Shown: piece after piece, positions 29,523 to 38,554 of the stretch
Position numbering within the stretch: position 1 is the first letter of the stretch
How the letters are laid out: the number at the start of each line of letters is the position of its first letter
Source: Streptococcus canis
Lineage (GTDB): Bacteria; Bacillota; Bacilli; Lactobacillales; Streptococcaceae
Length of the DNA: 64,000 bases
Direction: 5' to 3'
NCBI RefSeq assembly: GCF_900636575.1
Contig: NZ_LR134293.1
Coordinates: 1,117,501-1,181,500, forward strand
Program-made: the position numbers and the translations under genes
The notes under the pieces: generated by a model
Seen by the model: the letters and a program-made list of their open reading frames with translations, nothing else
Told to the model about the DNA's origin: nothing
Databases searched by the model: none

Positions 29523-30416
29523 ATGTCAGAACGCTTATCAGGCCACACTCTGCTGGTCTCTTTGCTTGCTACTCCTATTCGTCATAGTTTGTCTCCCAAA
29601 ATGCACAACGAAGCCTATGCTAAACTGGGGCTGGATTATGCCTACCTTGCTTTTGAAGTGGGGACAGAGCAATTAGCAGATGCCGTGCAAGGGATTCGTG
29701 CCTTAGGAATCCGAGGTTCCAATGTGTCTATGCCCAATAAGGAAGCTATTTTGCCCTTATTGGATGACTTATCGCCAGCTGCTGAGCTGGTCGGTGCGGT
29801 CAATACGGTTGTCAATAAGGATGGTAAAGGACATCTCGTGGGACATATTACAGACGGTATAGGAGCGGTAAGAGCCTTGGCTGACGAAGGGGTGTCGGTG
29901 AAGAACAAAATCGTTACCTTAGCAGGGGCCGGTGGGGCAGGAAAAGCTATTGCTGTCCAGCTAGCTTTTGACGGCGCCAAAGAGGTTCGTTTGTTTAACC
30001 GACAAGCTGCTCGTCTGAGTAGCGTTCAAAAACTTGTGACAAAACTGAACCAGCTAACAAGGACCAAAGTAAGCCTTCAAGATTTGGGAAATCAGACCGC
30101 CTTTAAGGAGGCCATCAGGGAATCTCATCTATTTATTGATGCTACAAGTGTAGGAATGAAGCCTTTAGAAGATCTAAGTTTGATTACCGAGCCGGAGCTC
30201 ATTCGCCCAGACTTGGTTGTCTTTGACATCGTCTATAGCCCAGTAGAAACCAAGTTACTAGCCTTTGCCCGTCAACATGGCGCCCAAAAAGTCATTAATG
30301 GGCTGGGCATGGTGCTTTATCAAGGAGCAGAAGCCTTTAAATTAATCACAGGTCAAGACATGCCAGTCGGCGCTATCAAAGCCCTGCTTTTTGAAGATTA
30401 TTTCCCTAAGTCATGA
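29523..30416 (+). CDS. aroE: Shikimate dehydrogenase
   Basis: A 297-residue NADP(H)-dependent enzyme that converts 3-dehydroshikimate to shikimate. The substrate-binding start [15 protein letters not shown] is near residue 18. [13 protein letters not shown] contains the catalytic Lys, and [16 protein letters not shown] is the dinucleotide-binding loop. The C-terminal [13 protein letters not shown] is typical. It converges on aroB, and the two share a strong bidirectional terminator. Confidence 0.94.
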   Translation: MSERLSGHTLLVSLLATPIRHSLSPKMHNEAYAKLGLDYAYLAFEVGTEQLADAVQGIRALGIRGSNVSMPNKEAILPLLDDLSPAAELVGAVNTVVNKDGKGHLVGHITDGIGAVRALADEGVSVKNKIVTLAGAGGAGKAIAVQLAFDGAKEVRLFNRQAARLSSVQKLVTKLNQLTRTKVSLQDLGNQTAFKEAIRESHLFIDATSVGMKPLEDLSLITEPELIRPDLVVFDIVYSPVETKLLAFARQHGAQKVINGLGMVLYQGAEAFKLITGQDMPVGAIKALLFEDYFPKS

Positions 30417-30434
30417 CAACTAATCGTAGCATAA

Positions 30435-30473
30435 CTGAACAGCTCCCTGTCTATTTGACAGGGAGCTGTTCAG
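30435..30473. terminator. Bidirectional terminator between aroE and aroB
   Basis: A perfect 17-bp stem (30435-30451 with 30457-30473) has a 5-nt loop. It lies 18 nt after the aroE stop and 9 nt before the aroB stop on the other strand. T runs are short on both sides. Confidence 0.75.
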
Positions 30474-30482
30474 TTTGATCGT

Positions 30483-31562
30483 TCAAAGTAAATAGTCTAA
30501 AGTGTTAACAAATGCTTGATCATCTTTGTTAATGGCGAGGGTGGTAAAACCAGTTTCTGTGGGTAATATAAAGATAATATGCTGGTCAGAATTCTTCTTA
30601 TCTGTTTTAAGGACATCAAAGAGGGGTTGCGCAGAGACATCAGCTCTTTCAAGTGTTGTTGGTAACTGGTAACGTTCAAAAGCTTGAACGAGGCTATTTA
30701 AGTCCTCTTTTGGCAAGAGCTTTTTAGAAGCAGCTAGCTTAGCATCAATCACCATACCAATGGCAATCGCTTCACCATGATGGTAAAAATCATGATGACA
30801 GAGTGACTCAATTGCATGACCCAAGGTGTGACCAAAGTTTAAGGACATGCGCAAGCCATTTTCAAATTCATCTTGCTCCACAATCCGTTTTTTATTGGAA
30901 ATGGATTGGTAAATGAGATCTTCAAATTCCTGCTCATTGTTTTCTTTCTGAAAATCAAGTAATTGCTGAAAAAGTGGTCTATCATGGATAAAACCAATTT
31001 TGAGCATCTCACTGATACCGCAGGAAAACTCACGTTGAGGAAGGGTATTTAAGAAGGTTGTGGAAATGAGAATAACTTCTGGAGGGTAAATGCTGCCAAT
31101 CATATTGGTCAAACCTTTAAAATGGACTCCAACTTTACCCCCGATACTGCTATCCACCTGACTAAGTAAGGTTGTTGGAATTTGAATGTAAGGAATACCA
31201 CGGTAAAAGGTTGCAGCGACAAAACCACCTAGATCTCCAATAACACCGCCACCAATAGTGATTATCATGTCCCTTTTAGAGAAATTTTCAGCGATGAGCT
31301 GGTCGTAAATAGCACTGGCACGTTCCAGAGACTTAGATTGCCCTCCCGGTGGACAGATATGGACAAAAGCAGTGTACTGCTGACTTAAGTCCTCAAAGAG
31401 AGGCTGATACAAGTCATAGACCGTTTGATCGGTAATAAACAAGAGTTTACGCTGCTTGCGCTCACCAAGGCAATCTGCCAAAGTTTTTAAAACATCATTG
31501 GTAAACAGGATATCGTAATCCTTAACTCGAGAATGGACATGAAGTGTTTGTGGCATAAGCAT
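30483..31562 (-). CDS. aroB: 3-dehydroquinate synthase
   Basis: A 359-residue NAD- and zinc-dependent enzyme that closes DAHP into 3-dehydroquinate. [23 protein letters not shown] is the NAD site. [19 protein letters not shown] and [14 protein letters not shown] carry active-site and metal-binding residues, and [10 protein letters not shown] supplies another zinc His. Length is normal. It lies 49 nt downstream of the DAHP synthase gene on the same strand, so the two steps are probably transcribed together. Confidence 0.95.
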   Translation of the reverse strand: MLMPQTLHVHSRVKDYDILFTNDVLKTLADCLGERKQRKLLFITDQTVYDLYQPLFEDLSQQYTAFVHICPPGGQSKSLERASAIYDQLIAENFSKRDMIITIGGGVIGDLGGFVAATFYRGIPYIQIPTTLLSQVDSSIGGKVGVHFKGLTNMIGSIYPPEVILISTTFLNTLPQREFSCGISEMLKIGFIHDRPLFQQLLDFQKENNEQEFEDLIYQSISNKKRIVEQDEFENGLRMSLNFGHTLGHAIESLCHHDFYHHGEAIAIGMVIDAKLAASKKLLPKEDLNSLVQAFERYQLPTTLERADVSAQPLFDVLKTDKKNSDQHIIFILPTETGFTTLAINKDDQAFVNTLDYLL

Positions 31563-31611
31563 TCCTTTCGTCAGTACTAGGCAAGAGAGATAAGGTCGTG
31601 CTGTTCAGGGA

Positions 31612-32364
31612 TTAATCTTGCCAAAGATCCTGCCCCAATTTTTCTAATTGTTTGTAATCAATTTGCTGGGCGGCGTCTGACAGCGCGTGGTCGGGATTAG
31701 GATGAACCTCCATCATAATGCCATTGGCGCCGACAGCTTTAGCTACTTTGGACGCAGGCAAGAGCAAATCTCGTCTGCCTGTCGAATGGGAGACGTCCAC
31801 AATAATCGGTAAATCTGTCTTTTGTTGGATAATAGGAACTGCCATAATATCAAGCATATTTCTGGTTTCCACATCGTAGCCACGAATACCACGCTCGCAT
31901 AAGATAATATTGGATTTTCCAGTATCTTGTAAGTAGGAAAGAGCCCCCAAGAATTCCTCGATAGTAGCCATCAGGCCCCGTTTAAACAAAATCGGTTTGT
32001 CAATGTGTGACAAGGTTTTTAAAAACTCAAAATTTTGCATGTTGCGGGCACCAACCTGAATGACATCCAGATAGTCATAGGCTTCTTCTAATTGGTGCTC
32101 GGACATGATTTCGCTGACCGATCGTAAGCCAAATTCCTGACAAACCTCATGCAAGTAACGAATTCCTTGCAGGCCAAGGCCTTGAAAAGAGGCAGCAGAT
32201 GTCCTAGGTTTATAGGCGCCTCCTCTAAAATAGTTGTAGCCAAGTTTTTTGGCACTGGCAGCTGATAATCTAATCTGATCATAAGATTCAATGGAACAAG
32301 GCCCAACAATAAAATTATTCTTAGAGCAGGTCTTATTTTGAAAGTCAGACATAATGTCATTCAT
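31612..32364 (-). CDS. DAHP synthase, type I-beta
   Basis: A 250-residue enzyme joining phosphoenolpyruvate and erythrose 4-phosphate in the first step of aromatic synthesis. FIVGPCSIES contains the metal-binding Cys. RGGAYKPRTSAASFQGLG is the substrate loop of the KDO8P-like (I-beta) class, and ILCERGIRGY and IVDVSHSTGRR are also diagnostic. There is no regulatory ACT or chorismate mutase extension, so direct feedback inhibition by those domains is not expected. The ATG at 32364 has AAGGA upstream. Gene naming (aroF/aroG/aroA) varies for this class. Confidence 0.92.
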   Translation of the reverse strand: MNDIMSDFQNKTCSKNNFIVGPCSIESYDQIRLSAASAKKLGYNYFRGGAYKPRTSAASFQGLGLQGIRYLHEVCQEFGLRSVSEIMSEHQLEEAYDYLDVIQVGARNMQNFEFLKTLSHIDKPILFKRGLMATIEEFLGALSYLQDTGKSNIILCERGIRGYDVETRNMLDIMAVPIIQQKTDLPIIVDVSHSTGRRDLLLPASKVAKAVGANGIMMEVHPNPDHALSDAAQQIDYKQLEKLGQDLWQD

Positions 32365-32523
32365 TCGTTTGATTCCTTTACTAATGCATCACTAATCACT
32401 AAGCAAGTATCTGCTAGGACATTTTCGGATGATGTGAGATAAGTTAAAAGTAGGTTAACTGGTTAGCTCTTTAGCTTTGACAGCCTTGCTATGTTAAAAA
32501 AACAAGCACCTACAACCTGTGAA

Positions 32524-32552
32524 ATGATACCATAAACAAGGTGAAATAGCAA
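32524..32552 (-). promoter_or_regulatory. Promoter of DAHP synthase-aroB
   Basis: On the minus strand, TTGCTA (32552-32547), 17 bp and TATCAT (32529-32524) with a TGG extension. The leader to the ATG is about 155 nt and shows no clear riboswitch. Confidence 0.5.
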
Positions 32553-32723
32553 GTAACCACTAGGGTTTTCAAGCTTGAAGAACTTCCTTGAATTAGAGGA
32601 GAAAGACTCTCTTCCTCATTAAGGTTAAATCATCAGGAAGAACAATTCGACGTTTTTGGGGCAATCCTATTGAGACCATGTTAAAGAGTTAGTTGGAACA
32701 AATCATTCTTTAGGGAATCTGTA

Positions 32724-32933
32724 ATTTCTATCAAGAAACTCAGGAGAAAACCACTTGTTGCCTTGTGGACTATTTTGGAAATAGCCATGGTTATCCTGCT
32801 GATGGTAGCAGTTGGGAGCTTTTTCCTAGATCAAGTTATTTACCTAAATAGGCTTAAGCTCCTTGCTTTCCTTATTATTGTCTTGATTGTGGCTCTATGC
32901 CGCAATGTTCACTATATGGTTAAATACCCCTAG
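32724..32933 (+). other. Short hydrophobic reading frame, probable gene remnant
   Basis: An open stretch of about 70 codons reads KKLRRKPLVALWTILEIAM, then two hydrophobic segments (VILLMVAVGSFFL and LLAFLIIVLIVALC), and ends in TAG at 32931. The only internal ATG is at 32787 and lacks a clear ribosome site. Stops lie just upstream. It looks like the tail of a lost small membrane protein gene. The rest of 32560-33160 holds no gene. Confidence 0.3.
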
Positions 32934-32965
32934 CTATTCTCGATACGTGTGGTGGATTCTTCAAC

Positions 32966-32998
32966 TTTGATATTAGTTTGATATTAGTTTGATATTAG
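32966..32998. repeat. Three tandem 11-bp repeats
   Basis: TTTGATATTAG occurs three times without gaps, about 170 bp upstream of the secreted repeat protein gene. The period is one helical turn. Confidence 0.7.
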
Positions 32999-33167
32999 AA
33001 TGAAGAGCGGCATAGCCTTAATCCCATGAAAATAGAAAAGTCTGAAAGTGATCTTAAATAATTGATTGTTCAAAAAATAAAAAAATACCCAAAAAAAGAG
33101 CTTGTATATATATAATTGTTTTCTAATCAAAAAATAATTATATAAAAAGTGAGGTATAGTTAATTTA

Positions 33168-34070
33168 ATGAACAAACTAAAAGGAAAATTTAGAACATGG
33201 AAATCGGGTAAGCACTGGATGTATGCCGGGGCAATGGTGATACTTGCTACAGGAATGTGTACAGGTAAAGTTACTTTAGCTGAAACCTGTTTTTTAGAGA
33301 GTCAGATAACCAATAGTGATAGTGGAACCTATTTAGATAGGGAGGAAGAAACTCATCATTCTCAATTTGCTCAGGGCAGTCAAGATGGGTACGATGATGC
33401 TAAGAATAATAAAGAAAGAAAACCAAAGCAATCTGAAGATGATTACACTTTAGGTTATGATTATGGTTATGATTATGGTCAAAAAGATAAAGCTAAGTCA
33501 GAAGCCTATGAGGCAGGCTTTGGGGACGGACTTGCAGGACGAGACATGGCCTTGTCACCAGACCTACCACGCGATCTTCAAGAAGCCTATCGTGACGCGT
33601 ACTTAGAAGGTCAAAAAGAGCGCGCTAAACAAGAAGCACGTAAAGAAGCCTTGGAAGATGAAGAGGCAGAAGAGCTAGATCGCGTTGACGTTCAATTTGA
33701 AGAAGCCTATGAGGCAGGCTTTGAGGACGGACTTGCAGGACGAGACATGGCCTTGTCTCCAGACCTACCACGCGATCTTCAAGAAGCCTATCGTGACGCG
33801 TACTTAGAAGGTCAAAAAGAGCGCGCTAAACAAGAAGCACGTAAAGAAGCCTTGGAAGATGAAGAGGCAGAAGAGCTAGATCGCGTTGACGTTCAATTTG
33901 AAGAAGCCTATGAGGCAGGCTTTGGGGACGGACTTGCAGGACGAGACATGGCCTTGTCTCCAGATCTACCACGCGATCTTCAAGAAGCCTATCGTGATGC
34001 GTACTTAGAAGGTCAAAAAGAGCGCGCAAAACAAGAAGCACGTAAAGAAGCCTTGGAAGATGAAGACTAG
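33168..34070 (+). CDS. Secreted protein with 67-residue charged repeats
   Basis: A 300-residue protein whose function I do not recognise. The N-terminus RTWKSGKHWMYAGA resembles the KxYKxGKxW signal-peptide motif and leads into a hydrophobic stretch ending near Ala39. After a linker with the repeated YGYDYG motif, two full copies and one truncated copy of a 67-residue unit follow, beginning at 33501, 33702 and 33903 (exact 201-bp period). Each unit has EAYEAGFGDGLAGRDMALSP and then an Arg/Lys/Glu-rich helix. There is no LPXTG or other anchor, so it is probably released. DNA copies are almost identical. It lies in the accessory island beside the IdeS-like protease, which suggests a host-interaction role, but this is inference. 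Confidence 0.75.
   Translation: MNKLKGKFRTWKSGKHWMYAGAMVILATGMCTGKVTLAETCFLESQITNSDSGTYLDREEETHHSQFAQGSQDGYDDAKNNKERKPKQSEDDYTLGYDYGYDYGQKDKAKSEAYEAGFGDGLAGRDMALSPDLPRDLQEAYRDAYLEGQKERAKQEARKEALEDEEAEELDRVDVQFEEAYEAGFEDGLAGRDMALSPDLPRDLQEAYRDAYLEGQKERAKQEARKEALEDEEAEELDRVDVQFEEAYEAGFGDGLAGRDMALSPDLPRDLQEAYRDAYLEGQKERAKQEARKEALEDED
33501..34067 (+). repeat. 201-bp tandem repeats inside the secreted protein gene
   Basis: Units start at 33501, 33702 and 33903. The third is cut to 165 bp. They differ at only a few bases, for example GGG/GAG in the GFGDG or GFEDG codons, so copy number can change by recombination. Confidence 0.9.
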
Positions 34071-34512
34071 TATTAGTTATCTCAGACTGTAGGCAAAATA
34101 GATGAGTGGCGGTTGAGCAAGGTCGCTATTTCAGATAAGCTTAGTCTCTGAGTTAGATAAATAAGAATACGTTTTCTCTCTTCTAATAGTAGAATAATGA
34201 TAGCTCATAGGGTTTTCTTCCGTAAGATGTTTGTTCAAAACTATTTTACTAGAAAATCTTATGAGTTTTTATTGTGCACTTATATTGAAAACTTAAGAGT
34301 TAATCATGTCTTTACTGTTGCTTACAGACGTAACACTTAAAAGTCATTCATTAGTGTACGTTGCTGCATAGCAGAAAATGTATCAAATGGATAAGGATAA
34401 AGGAAAGGTCTTCCTACTAAAGCAGAGTTCAGTAATGGTTTATTAATGACAAAACTATTTTTCTTCTTTTTGTCTAATTTATTATTTTTTATAATAAAAA
34501 CGTCATTTTATA

Positions 34513-34541
34513 TTTACTTATAAGTTTTATTGGTGTATAAT
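34513..34541 (+). promoter_or_regulatory. Promoter of the unknown small secreted protein
   Basis: TTTACT (34513-34518), 17 bp and TATAAT (34536-34541). AGAAAGG near 34556 may serve as the ribosome site. The stretch 34071-34510 upstream shows no gene or clear repeat. Confidence 0.55.
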
Positions 34542-34574
34542 ATTAGTATAAAAAAAGAAAGGTTTTTACATAAT

Positions 34575-35249
34575 ATGAAAAATTATAAAAAATATATTCG
34601 TAATTCGTTACTAGCAGCTACTATGGGATTGATGCTATTTAGTTCATATAATCCGGTCTATGCTCATGATAATATTGACCATGAAGGTAAAGTTCATCTT
34701 TATTGGCAAGGTAATTATGATGTAACGAATTATGTAGATTATACAAAAAAATTATCTGATGACGGTAAAAGTATAGAATGGGTCGTGAGTTTTAACTCTG
34801 CTCAAGAAAAGTGGGTTTATCCTGATTTCTCTGTCTTCTTGCCTAAAGGTGTTAAGGCACCTACTCAAGTAATTTACGAGCATCATTACTGGAATGGCAC
34901 AGTTCGTTCTGAAACTCGAAATAATACACAATGGCATTATGATTGGAATAGCCAACAGACAAATTTTAATCAGGAATTTGATAAGTTCCCTGGTTATACT
35001 GGATGGAGTAATTCTTTAGATAAATTTTACAAACTAAAAAATGATGGTAAATTTTCCCATGTTTTAGTTGATACTTATGGTCGTCATTCACATACTTATT
35101 TTTCTTATAAACTTGTTTGGAAATTTAAAACTGAGTTAGAAGAGGGCTATAAAGATAAATGGAATAAACTGCCATTTTTAGCAGGTATTAAGCAGAATAA
35201 TCCACTAGCAGCTTCCTTCCCAAGTTATAAAGGCGAATTTGGCGAATAA
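34575..35249 (+). CDS. Secreted protein of unknown function
   Basis: A 224-residue protein with a clear signal peptide (LLAATMGLMLFSSYNPVYA, cleaved near Ala29). The mature part of about 195 residues is rich in Trp, Tyr and Asn, as in KSIEWVVSFN, KWVYPDFSVFLPKGV and HTYFSYKLVWKF. This looks like a single compact beta-sandwich domain of the kind found in Gram-positive adhesins. I do not recognise the family. There is no Cys, no LPXTG and no choline-binding repeats, so it should be released. An in-frame start at 34530 lacks a ribosome site. It lies between two other secreted-protein genes and is followed by a terminator. Confidence 0.75.
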   Translation: MKNYKKYIRNSLLAATMGLMLFSSYNPVYAHDNIDHEGKVHLYWQGNYDVTNYVDYTKKLSDDGKSIEWVVSFNSAQEKWVYPDFSVFLPKGVKAPTQVIYEHHYWNGTVRSETRNNTQWHYDWNSQQTNFNQEFDKFPGYTGWSNSLDKFYKLKNDGKFSHVLVDTYGRHSHTYFSYKLVWKFKTELEEGYKDKWNKLPFLAGIKQNNPLAASFPSYKGEFGE

Positions 35250-35288
35250 GCAAGTAGCTTATAGGATTTCACTTTAAATGATGAAACC

Positions 35289-35324
35289 AGAGCCTGAGTT
35301 AAGCATGTCTTGGGCTCTTTTTAA
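35289..35324 (+). terminator. Terminator after the small secreted protein gene
   Basis: A 10-bp stem with two G-T pairs (AGAGCCTGAG with CTTGGGCTCT) is followed by TTTTTAA. Confidence 0.7.
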
Positions 35325-35373
35325 GGATTTTTATTTATTATAGTTAAAGTGATACGAATGTTATTTTGGAATT

Positions 35374-35403
35374 TTGTTAAACATTAAAATGTAATCATAT
35401 TAT
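35374..35403 (+). promoter_or_regulatory. Candidate promoter of the IdeS-like gene
   Basis: TTGTTA (35374-35379) and TATTAT (35398-35403) have an 18-bp spacer. ATTAAA at 35383-35388 within the spacer fits the CovR consensus ATTARA known from S. pyogenes. In DNA this AT-rich such a match is weak evidence. Confidence 0.4.
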
Positions 35404-35422
35404 AAATATAAGAGAGGTTTCT

Positions 35423-36442
35423 ATGAAAAAAAGATATTATTCTTTTTCAACCGCTATTTTGACAGCAGCAACAATCTTTAGTTTAATGGGAAGTCATAAT
35501 GTTCTTGCTGACAACATCGATCGCAATCAGATCACTACATACTCTGAAGCAACTCCGTCCCATATCACGTCAATTTGGACTAAAGGAGTTACCCCTCCGA
35601 CGAATTTTATTGAAGGCACAGACGGGAGTCATGCTCCCTATATAGCAAATCAAGGGTGGTATGATATTACCAAAACGTTTAATGGTAAGGATGACCTTCT
35701 TTGTGCGGCGGCTACCGCAGGAAATATGCTTCACTGGTGGTTTGACCAAAATAAAAATCAAATTGAAGGTTATTTGACAGAGCACCCCGAAAAACAAGCA
35801 ATCATCTTCAATGGTGAACAGATGTTTGATGTCAAAGAGGCCATTAGTACTAAAGATCGCCAGTTAGATAGTAAATTATTTGAATATTTCAAAGAAAAAG
35901 CCTTTCCAACATTATCTGCTAGACGTAGAGGAGTTTTCCCTGATCATGTGATTGATATGTTTATTAACGGCTATCGTTTGAGTTTAGATAACTATGATAA
36001 AACCCCAGTAAAAGAAGGAAATAAAGATCTTAGAGGGGGGATTTTTGATCAGGTATTTACAAGAGGAGACCAAAGTAAACTATTAACTAACCGATATAAT
36101 TTAAGGACCAAAACAATTAATGAAATTAGTCAGCTCATTAAACAGGAGTTGATAGCAGGTAAAGCTCTTGCCATTTCACATACTTATAACAATATAGGGA
36201 TTAGTCATGTTATTAACTTATGGGGAGCCGATTTTAATTCTGAGGGAAATCTTGAAGCCATTTATGTAACAGACTCTGACAGCAATGCCTCTATTGGAAT
36301 GAAAAAATATTATGTCGGAGTTAACTCAGCCGGAGAAGTTGCCGTTTCTTCTAAAAAAATAGACAGTGAGCATCTAGGTGCTGCAGCACTGGGACTTTAT
36401 ACACTTTCGGCAGGTCAAGGTATATGGCATCAAACTAACTAA
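35423..36442 (+). CDS. IdeS/Mac-like secreted immunoglobulin-cleaving cysteine protease
   Basis: A 339-residue protein with a signal peptide cleaved near residue 29. The catalytic residues fall at the published IdeS numbers: Lys84, Cys94 in DDLLCAAATAGN, His262 in SHVINLWGAD, Asp284 and Asp286 in VTDSDSNAS. The RGD at 214-216 of IdeS is also kept. S. pyogenes IdeS cuts the IgG hinge and so blocks opsonisation. The middle of this protein, from about residue 145 to 260, departs most from the IdeS sequence I remember, as does the signal peptide. Antibody class and host-species preference may therefore differ (relatives are IdeE, IdeZ and the IgM-specific Ide of S. suis). It stands alone with its own promoter. 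Confidence 0.92.
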   Translation: MKKRYYSFSTAILTAATIFSLMGSHNVLADNIDRNQITTYSEATPSHITSIWTKGVTPPTNFIEGTDGSHAPYIANQGWYDITKTFNGKDDLLCAAATAGNMLHWWFDQNKNQIEGYLTEHPEKQAIIFNGEQMFDVKEAISTKDRQLDSKLFEYFKEKAFPTLSARRRGVFPDHVIDMFINGYRLSLDNYDKTPVKEGNKDLRGGIFDQVFTRGDQSKLLTNRYNLRTKTINEISQLIKQELIAGKALAISHTYNNIGISHVINLWGADFNSEGNLEAIYVTDSDSNASIGMKKYYVGVNSAGEVAVSSKKIDSEHLGAAALGLYTLSAGQGIWHQTN

Positions 36443-36576
36443 ATTAGCTTTTGAGTAAATTAGGGAGGATTCCTATCCCTCAAAAAATGCTGGACTTAGG
36501 CATTAAAGTGAATAAGGACCTACGTAAATAAAAACTCATTTTTATAGTTTTTATTGCTGAGTTCAATAATATGAGA

Positions 36577-36623
36577 ATATAATAAAGTGCGTTTCCAAGA
36601 TATGGAAGCGCACTTTATTATAT
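36577..36623. terminator. Long hairpin, probable terminator after the IdeS-like gene
   Basis: A 21-bp stem with one G-T pair closes on the 5-nt loop AGATA. The core is AAAGTGCG...CGCACTTT. It lies 135 nt after the stop codon. The stem is longer than usual for a terminator. Confidence 0.5.
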
Positions 36624-37109
36624 CCAGTTTACAGTTAAAGAATTCCAAAATCTGGAAGTGGAAGAAAAGGGAAATAGTTCCATTATGCATACTAATCATA
36701 TTATCGTATGCTTCAATGACTTTGTTCTAGCATCTCATAAGTAGGTCATCTTTAAGACGGATAGATATGAATATGTGAGGCAATCAGATACTACTTATCA
36801 ATACACTTTAAAGAGTACCTCTGATATGCGTACTAACTATGAGGTGTAGAAAAACAAAACCCTCGAGGGTCAATATTCAATTAGACACGCCTAGTAAGAA
36901 AAGTAATAATCATATTATGGCTCGTGTTACCCTTAGCTTCACTTTATCACCTAAAATGTTAGCAGTAATGAGGCGATATTATCAGGTGTCAATGTATGCA
37001 AATAAAACGAAATTGGTGGACCACTAAAGATTAGCTAGATTGATTGACTAAGATGTTCTGATAATGACGCGGTTTCCAAAAAAATGGGATGTACCTCTTT
37101 TATTGCACA

Positions 37110-37220
37110 AGCCTAGCTTGAAATTTTTAAAATACATTGAGTCTTACTACAAGCCTAAACGCCTGCATTCATCTTTAGGGTTATCAATCGCTTTTAGAAT
37201 TTGAAGGAAAGAACTATTAA
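37110..37220 (+). pseudogene. IS3-family transposase C-terminal remnant
   Basis: The frame reads FLKYIESYYKPKRLHSSLG and, after a +1 shift, GYQSLLEFEGKNY then TAA. This is the standard end of IS3-family OrfB (NxKRxHSxLGYxSPxEFE). No inverted repeats or upstream DDE domain are present. The region 36624-37100 also contains scattered short frames I cannot assign, so this is a patch of decayed mobile DNA. Confidence 0.7.
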
Positions 37221-37360
37221 TTCTCTTAACCTTGTGTCTATTTTTTTCTTGACATATCGACTTCCTCAAAAATCACAAATTCAAACTAAAAAAGATGTCT
37301 TATCAACTCTAACAAGAGGATTAACAGTTATTTTAGTTGGGAATATTTGCCTTTTGCTTA

Positions 37361-38554
37361 CTATATTGGCTTAAGCTTTTCTTTATATTCCAGTGGGCTA
37401 ATTCCCACTATTTTTTTAAACGTTCTTGAAAAATTAGAAGAAGTGGAAAATCCAAGTAAATTGGAAACCTCTTCTACTTTCTTATTTTCGTCTAGTAACT
37501 GTTTAGCAGTTTCGATTTTTAAGTTTAAAAAATATTGATGAATAGTGATGTGTTTTTCTTGCTTAAATAGTTTTCGTAGTTTCGATTCACTCATGTGACA
37601 TGCTTTGGCTATTTCTTCTGTTTTAACAAAGCGATTTAGATTATTTTCAAGATATTGAATCACTGTGAGAATAGTTTGAGAATGAGGGGTTACGATGTGT
37701 TTATTTAAAGAGTTAACTTGTTGAGTATAAAATAAGATGGCAGTATCACGTAATTTTAAAACTTCATTGAGACTTATAATTGACTCGGTTTCTTTTATAA
37801 AACGATCTCGTGCTCGATAAGCTGTTTCAATATCAAGCCCTACTTGAATGGTGGCCTGTGAGAGACGATCATAAATAATGATGGAGTAGTTTTTTTCAGA
37901 TCGCAGTTCGTCTCCACTGATTATAGGGACGATAGCATTGCTGAAGTGTTCTACTGTTTCTTTCAAAAGGGACTCACTACCTGATTTGACAGCTTTTAGA
38001 ATATTATTTTCAAAACGATACTGATATTTGTAAGAACTCAAATTCTGATTAGAAAATTGCCTAATTTTATCTAGATCAAAGGAGCTACTCCATCCTTTTG
38101 TGTAGTAATGTAAAGGTTCTGATAATTTATCTTTCACAACCCCAGTTAGACAATAATTGGTTACTATTAGTAATTCTCGAATTTGATTAAGTGAGAAAAA
38201 AGGTAATTGGGATAGTCTATCAATAAAGTAGTCTTGTTCACTAGCATTGATTTTTGTTTCAGTCAGCTTTTTCTTAAGAAATAAAGGGTCAATAGCATTA
38301 CTACGCCAAGGACCAATGATAATATAATATTGTTGAATATGGTGGACAAGGAAAAGTTCTCCTAAGGAGCCATAATGAAATAAAAAATCCTGTTGAGTTT
38401 TACTAAAGTTACTTAAAATAAAGTAATGATTGTAAAAAAGTGAAATAGTTTTATCGGATTTATACTCTTTGATCACAGAAAAACTTTGATCACAAACAGT
38501 AATAGTTAGACCTAGAAGGCTGTGTAGTGACTTCAACAATAAAAAATCAATCAT
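37361..38554 (-). CDS. AraC-family regulator divergent from the Rib-repeat protein
   Basis: A 397-residue regulator. The C-terminal 100 residues hold two helix-turn-helix motifs (TEEIAKACHMSESKLRKLFK and VEEVSNLLGFSTSSNFSRTF) and end in GISPLEYKEKLKPI. The first 290 residues are a sensor region of unknown ligand without membrane segments. The start at 38554 is chosen because AAGGTGG lies about 9 nt upstream; a GTG start 12 nt earlier overlaps that site. The arrangement mirrors S. pyogenes M28 and S. agalactiae, where an AraC-type gene (Spy1337 in M28) is divergent from R28. It probably activates the surface-protein gene. Confidence 0.9.
   Translation of the reverse strand: MIDFLLLKSLHSLLGLTITVCDQSFSVIKEYKSDKTISLFYNHYFILSNFSKTQQDFLFHYGSLGELFLVHHIQQYYIIIGPWRSNAIDPLFLKKKLTETKINASEQDYFIDRLSQLPFFSLNQIRELLIVTNYCLTGVVKDKLSEPLHYYTKGWSSSFDLDKIRQFSNQNLSSYKYQYRFENNILKAVKSGSESLLKETVEHFSNAIVPIISGDELRSEKNYSIIIYDRLSQATIQVGLDIETAYRARDRFIKETESIISLNEVLKLRDTAILFYTQQVNSLNKHIVTPHSQTILTVIQYLENNLNRFVKTEEIAKACHMSESKLRKLFKQEKHITIHQYFLNLKIETAKQLLDENKKVEEVSNLLGFSTSSNFSRTFKKIVGISPLEYKEKLKPI

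Noticed and set aside
32491..32535. A short frame starting MLKKQAPTTC upstream of the DAHP synthase, considered as a leader peptide.
   Set aside because: It lies on the opposite strand to the aro genes and has no aromatic codons, so attenuation is not supported.
36839..37027. A 62-codon frame ending MYANKTKLVDH, considered as a small gene.
   Set aside because: It has no ribosome site, lies in decayed DNA beside an IS3 remnant and resembles no family I know.
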